Of a stretch of 24,029 nt of DNA, positions 20,009-24,029 are shown in pieces (position 1 is the stretch's first letter; each line of letters starts with the position of its first letter). A model generated the notes under the pieces. That model did not search any database and was not told the DNA's origin. It saw nothing but the letters and a program-made list of their open reading frames with translations. This stretch comes from Spirogloea muscicola. Its lineage: Eukaryota; Streptophyta; Zygnematophyceae; Spirogloeales; Spirogloeaceae. The DNA lies in assembly GCA_009602725.1 (NCBI GenBank), contig WELB01000160.1, forward strand, positions 27,149-51,177, in the 5' to 3' direction. The translations under genes were made by a program, and so were the position numbers.

Positions 20009-20922
20009 ATTCAGGATTGGTCATGGCAGAATCAAGCATCTCAGATCATCGGATATAGGGTTTGGCACTTAGGTAAAATTCTGGTGTATACTGCAAACAC
20101 CTCTTTACGTCCTGGACCCAGAGAGGTGGGTTTAGGGTTCTCTTAGAGCTGGGTCGAGGGTGGAGGGTTGCTCTCGTCTCGTATGCATTTGAGACATGCA
20201 CCAAATGCCTCAGGTGCAGTAAGTGACTACAGTCAGCTTTTGGCTGTACAGCAGTGCAGCACTATAAGTAGTGTTTACAGGGTTTACCATTTTGTTGAAA
20301 TCGCCTTGACTGCGGTGCATGACTGCAGTCAGCTCTTGGTATTTGCTGTACCGTGATATACTTTACAACACAGTGCTATACTTCTCTCTGAGTATGCCAT
20401 CATAACGGTTGACTTCGATGCAACCCTTCTGCATTGTGTAATTTGGCAGATTGCATGAAGCTTCTGCTCTAGCAATCTTGTCGTCATGCCAGTGTGCAGG
20501 TCGTACGCTGCAAGCAAGCACAGGTCAACTGTTGCAAGTTGCATGGAGAATATCGTTTGGCCAGTGAAGATCATGCAGGTTGGCAGGTCGCATACTCCAG
20601 AGCAAGTCCAAGGCAGATGACATGATATAATGTCGAGGTACAGGTAATTGAGATTGAAGGGGGCAGCAGTTAATGACACTGGCCTTTCCTGACTAATCAT
20701 GCATTTAACACATCTGAGGTGCACCGTAGATGAACATTAAAAGTACAGAGACGTGTTTTAAATTGTACAATATGAACTGTACAATCACTGGCAAACCTGT
20801 GAGGCAAGACTGCAGACGGCAGTATGCAACAGACAGCCAGTAAATTTGGGTGGATGAGGTGCTCAACACTGGGGGAATGAGCTGCCGGGTACGTGCCTAA
20901 GCCTTTGATCTTAGAGCAAGGC
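20009..20922. other. Convergent intergenic region
   Basis: About 900 bases between the DCAF4-like stop and the stop of the monooxygenase on the other strand. It is AT-richer than the exons, with no conserved open frame and no recognisable tRNA or snRNA. It contains scattered TTTAGGG-like motifs (20060, 20128) and a short imperfect direct repeat (20225-20243 and 20321-20339). Confidence 0.6.
20225..20339. repeat. Imperfect direct repeat, 96-bp period
   Basis: GACTACAGTCAGCTTTTGG at 20225 and GACTGCAGTCAGCTCTTGG at 20321 match at 17 of 19 positions. Both are followed within a few bases by GCTGTAC. Only two copies are seen. Confidence 0.6.
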
Positions 20923-22960
20923 TCAGATTCTCCAATATTCCGACGACGGGTCACCACTGACGGCGTCAGGGTACTTGGCCATCCACTTACTGAACTGCAT
21001 GATGCGCTCTTGGCGCTGCCCGGGGGTAAGCGCCCGGACAGCCGGTGGCACGACGAGGTCCTCAGGCAGACCGGAGTCCTCGGCGGCATGCGCCAGCACG
21101 CGGTTGCACCGCGAGATGCGAGCTGCCTCGTACCTGCAATCAGGGAGACAGACTGACTGTTGAGAAGGTAAGGACCTCTTATGTTTAATGTAAGGGAAGC
21201 TAATCAGAATTTACCATGTAAGGTATTGATTCAGCCTGGAATATCCTGAGGCTTTCCTTACTGCAAGTGTGTCAGAGGCTTTTATTATAGCCATGTCCGT
21301 TGCGACCCAACTGACGGATCTGGTAGGAGTTGTGCTGATACGTGCCTCGACACGGCGTCTCGGACATCAGGCAGGCCCCAAGGGCCGCCAGAGAGGGGTG
21401 CCAGCGCCAGGCAGAGCTGGTGGGCGTCCTCGAACGCCGTGCGCGCTCCTTCGCCAGGGCCCGGGAACATGGCGTGCGCCGCTGGCCACCACATCCCCGG
21501 CGCTTTGGGTCAGCGACGCAGATTCGTTAGTTGCTGAGCATACAACCGATGTTATAGTAAAACCAAGATTGATAACGTAACACCCAAATTGAAGTCTATA
21601 AATCCTGGCCAAATTACAAGACAACGGGACATACCGTCGCCAAGGAGCACGACGTTGCCGAGGGCGTTGCTCCACGACAGCAGTGGCAGCCTGTCCGCGA
21701 GGCGGCGCTCGAAGATCTGGGCGTCGTCGGTGGCCTCGATGGCCTGCCGCAAGTCATCCCACCCATCGAGGCCGGAGATCTGCGCCAAAGCGCGCTGGCG
21801 GGCCCCGGGCGCTCCATAGCCGCCCCAGGCGTCGCCCAACTCAGTGCCGGCGACGCCGTCGCGGTCGTACTTCATGAGCTGCCAGAAGGACTTGCCCTCG
21901 CCGGCGTCCACGAGGAGGTGCCGCAGCGCCTTGCCGGCGTCCTGCTTCACCACAATCTCGTCTCGGCCGTGGCCGTCGATGACACTGCGCACAGCCGAGC
22001 TACGGGCTCACATGATGGCCTGCGGCGGAGCCCACGGCATTACACTACAAACTACGTATTTGGCGTCCGGCCTTCATACGTAGCCTCTTTGACAAAAGGA
22101 ATGGAGTGTGTGTTGGGTGATGGAGGGCCCGAGTGGCCAAGCACAAAGTTAAGCACATTGGCAGATATACATCATCGTTCTGCTAATTGGCCATTGAGTC
22201 AGTCAGCACATACAGGTCGCTAACTGGTGCCCGAACACCGGCCGGCCATTGACAATCTATTGTGCCACCAGGAAAAAGAGGAAAGGCCGCGGCTGCTGAG
22301 ATTTGAACAGCGGCTTCAAAAGCGAGAGGAGGGGAATAAGAGTTGGCCCCCCCCACACCGGCAGCCGGGGTTGTCGACGATGGCGTTCCAGTTGAGGCAG
22401 CGCAGGTCGCGCGGCTCGTCGCCGGCCAGCTGCCGGCGCACCGCCGAGCGCAGGCCGTCGGCGCCAACCAGCAGGCGCGCCCGCACCGTGCGGCGGCCGC
22501 CGCAGGCGACGTCGAAGGTGGCCTCGACGCCGTCCTTTGAGATCAGGCGACAGCCATCATCACCCCATTCAGGGCAGCCCCTCGACTCTGTACTAACCGA
22601 TCTGACTGCGGCAGCAGCAATGGCGGCTACGGCGGTGGCGCTGGCGGCGGCAATGGCGGCGGCTGCGGCGGCGACGGCGGCGGTGGCAATGGCGGCAGCG
22701 GCTGACCTCGGACGCGGCGTACGCACGCAGGCGGTGCGAGCAGTGGATGGCGGCGGGCGCCACGCGCGCCGCCAGGATCTCCTGGATGCGCCGCCATGCG
22801 ACGACGACGTACTCGGGCGGCAGCGAGATGGTGGACCGGCTGCCGCCGCTGCCGCCGTCGCCGTCGCCGAGGACCTCGACGCGGATGTGAGTTGACGCGC
22901 TGCCGGCGACGCGCACGGCCGCCGCGAGGCCCGTCTGGACACCGTCCAGAGCGCGGACGG
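20923..22960 (-). CDS. FAD-dependent monooxygenase (PHBH-like fold), 5' end unresolved
   Basis: Five exons on the minus strand in phase: 22960-22707, 22534-22359, 21984-21635, 21481-21346, 21133-20923 (stop TGA). Family motifs are RVRARLLVGADGLRSAVRR-type sequence (the second conserved flavin/NADPH motif, GADG.RS), NALGNVVLLGDAAHAMFPGP (the GD motif that binds the FAD ribityl chain) and RYEAARISRCNRVLAHAAED. These enzymes, which include zeaxanthin epoxidase, UbiH and aromatic hydroxylases, insert one oxygen atom using NAD(P)H and O2; the substrate cannot be told here. The N-terminal Rossmann GxGxxG exon is not found in frame. A GIVGGGG motif occurs at about 23023-23003 but in another frame, within a GGC-rich tract. 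The fourth intron has a GC donor. The gene is therefore annotated from its first certain acceptor; it may be intact with an unseen 5' exon, mis-assembled, or broken. Confidence 0.82.
21134..21345 (-). other. GC-AG intron in the monooxygenase gene
   Basis: The exon ends TCGAG|gcacgt and the next begins ttgcag|GTACGAG. Only the GC donor keeps the phase and restores the family motif RYEAAR. The nearby GT (four bases downstream) would shift the frame. GC-AG introns are spliced by the normal U2 machinery but make up only a small share of introns. Confidence 0.7.
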
Positions 22961-23020
22961 CTGCCAGCGCGAGCAAAATGGCGGTGAGCCGCCGCCGCAG
23001 CAGCCGCCGCCGCCAACAAT

Positions 23021-23056
<36 letters not shown>

Positions 23057-23925
23057 CGCGGCGCTGGCCAAGGCTGGTCGATCCGTGCGGCCAATGGAAA
23101 TGGCCTCGGGCGGGGCTGCTATCCCCGATCAGGCATCCCCGCTCCCGCCGGTCTTCGAGCGGCGGAATCACGAAGTCCAACGGCCTGGTATGACCTTTGT
23201 CCAGAAGTCAGGTATTATGTTATTTGAAAGACGGAATAGGTGTCGTCTCGCGACGCGGATGAGAATCGAGAAGGTGGGGTTGCCGACTCCTGGCATTGGC
23301 ATGTGATGGCCCCCCGCGTCTTTATCGCTAATAGTCACTTAATCACTCTGTTAGGATTTCTTCAGGTAACTTCATGTCAGCCCAGCCAAGAGATTAATGA
23401 CGCAGGATAAGGGAGTATGAGCAACCTTGGGGCACGCTTATGGGGATAGCCGTGAGGGGCCTAGGACCGCTGTACATTCGACCACCGAATCAACAACATG
23501 CGGTGATGACCTCGGTTAACTGTGAAGATGAGTTAGGAGGGAAAGTAGGGGGGTGTCCGAGGAGGGCCCGGGCGAGGCGCTGGTAACAACTTTGGTCTGC
23601 CTCGGGGGAGGGAAGGAGGAGGGAGGAGGCGCGGAACACACCGGAGACCTAACCCTGGTCGGGCTGCGCTGCCCGGCGCCATTCGCGGCGCGAGAGCCGC
23701 CGCCGCCGTCGCCGCCTCCGCCGTCGCGGGGTTACTGAGAGCTTGAGAGCCTCGCATGTCCCCGCCGCCGCCGCCGACGGATCCGCAGCCAGGACCGTGG
23801 CGCGGCGTCTCGGCGCAGGCGGCAGGCCCCGGCTCTCGCCACACATGAGCTGCCGCGGGGCGGCAAGGACGGCGGGGCCTTGAGCGCGAGCCGGTAGCGG
23901 CGGCGGAGGCCGCGGGGACGACGCC
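22961..23925. other. Divergent region between monooxygenase and coatomer beta
   Basis: The left part is GGC-rich and holds the out-of-frame GIVGGGG motif of the minus-strand gene. The middle (about 23200-23540) is AT-richer, with nothing recognisable. The right part (23600-23925) is GC-rich and is most likely the 5' leader and promoter of the coatomer beta gene. Any 5' exon of the monooxygenase would have to lie here, but I could not find one. Confidence 0.6.
23023..23056. repeat. (CGG)n trinucleotide tract
   Basis: About eleven uninterrupted CGG/GGC units. On the minus strand they would encode poly-Ala or poly-Pro directly before the GIVGGGG motif. Such tracts are prone to length errors in sequencing and assembly, which matters for the frame break at the start of the monooxygenase. 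Confidence 0.92.
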
Positions 23926-24029
23926 ATGGAGAAGACGTCGACGCTGCTGGTGCACTTCGACAAGGGCACGCCGGCGCTGGCCAACGAGATCAAGGAGGCG
24001 CTGGAGGGCAGCGACAATGAGCGCAAGCA
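23926..24029 (+). CDS. COPB1: Coatomer subunit beta (beta-COP), N-terminus only
   Basis: The ATG at 23926 opens the frame MEKTSTLLVHFDKGTPALAN, continuing EIKEALEGSDNERKA to the window edge. This is the characteristic start of beta-COP, a structural subunit of the COPI coat that drives retrograde vesicle traffic from the Golgi to the ER. Only about 35 residues of a protein of about 950 are visible. The leader is strongly GC-rich. No intron is seen before the edge. Confidence 0.93.
   Translation, partial: MEKTSTLLVHFDKGTPALANEIKEALEGSDNERK

Noticed and set aside
22227-22895. Plus-strand open frame of 222 codons in a GGC-rich region
   Set aside because: It lies antisense to the monooxygenase exons with GADGLRS and YVVVAWRRIQ motifs. 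The plus product is Ala/Arg low complexity.

Overview
This is a GC-rich, intron-dense stretch of nuclear DNA from a eukaryote. The genes are split by many short to medium introns with GT-AG ends, and CTRAC-type branch points lie upstream of several acceptors. Gene content is eukaryotic throughout: 26S proteasome subunit RPN2, a DCAF4-type WD40 protein and beta-COP. Three things point to a photosynthetic protist, most likely an alga of the green lineage: a bifunctional HPPK-DHPS without a DHNA aldolase domain, a fragment resembling organellar polynucleotide phosphorylase, and plant-type telomere motifs (CCCTAA/CCCTAAA). This placement is an inference; no marker in the window fixes the species.

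Layout, left to right. 1-118 is a (CT)n tract. It is followed by the 3' part of a leucine-rich-repeat gene (+, <273-1280). A gene-poor stretch with a 7-bp minisatellite separates it from a convergent nine-exon folate gene (-, 4990-1912). That gene has one continuous spliced frame: an N-terminal leader, about 60 residues of PNPase-type sequence, HPPK, then DHPS. Divergent from it, and overlapping its first exon, is a predicted coiled-coil gene of unknown function (+, 4794-7113). 7114-8454 has no gene but holds several copies of a small hairpin-cored repeat and a telo-box just before RPN2. RPN2 (+, 8455-14626, 15 exons) resolves completely: the exon lengths sum to 1,124 codons including the stop. 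DCAF4-like (+, 15354-20008, 12 exons) also resolves in phase and needs a 35-nt microexon. An FAD-dependent monooxygenase lies on the minus strand (22960-20923, 5' end unresolved, one GC-AG intron). The window ends in the first exon of coatomer beta (+, 23926 onward).

The genes look like unrelated single-copy housekeeping genes, not an operon or gene cluster. The most unusual item is the PNPase-HPPK-DHPS chimera. HPPK has no start codon of its own and can only be reached by translating through the PNPase-like segment. The seam lies inside an exon, next to the only ambiguous base (N, 4273). It is therefore either a real exon-capture event that gave a folate enzyme a new leader, or an assembly artefact. 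Secondary points of interest are a dispersed hairpin repeat family (six copies seen), sense-strand CCCTAA tracts in introns, and antisense overlap of two 5' coding exons.
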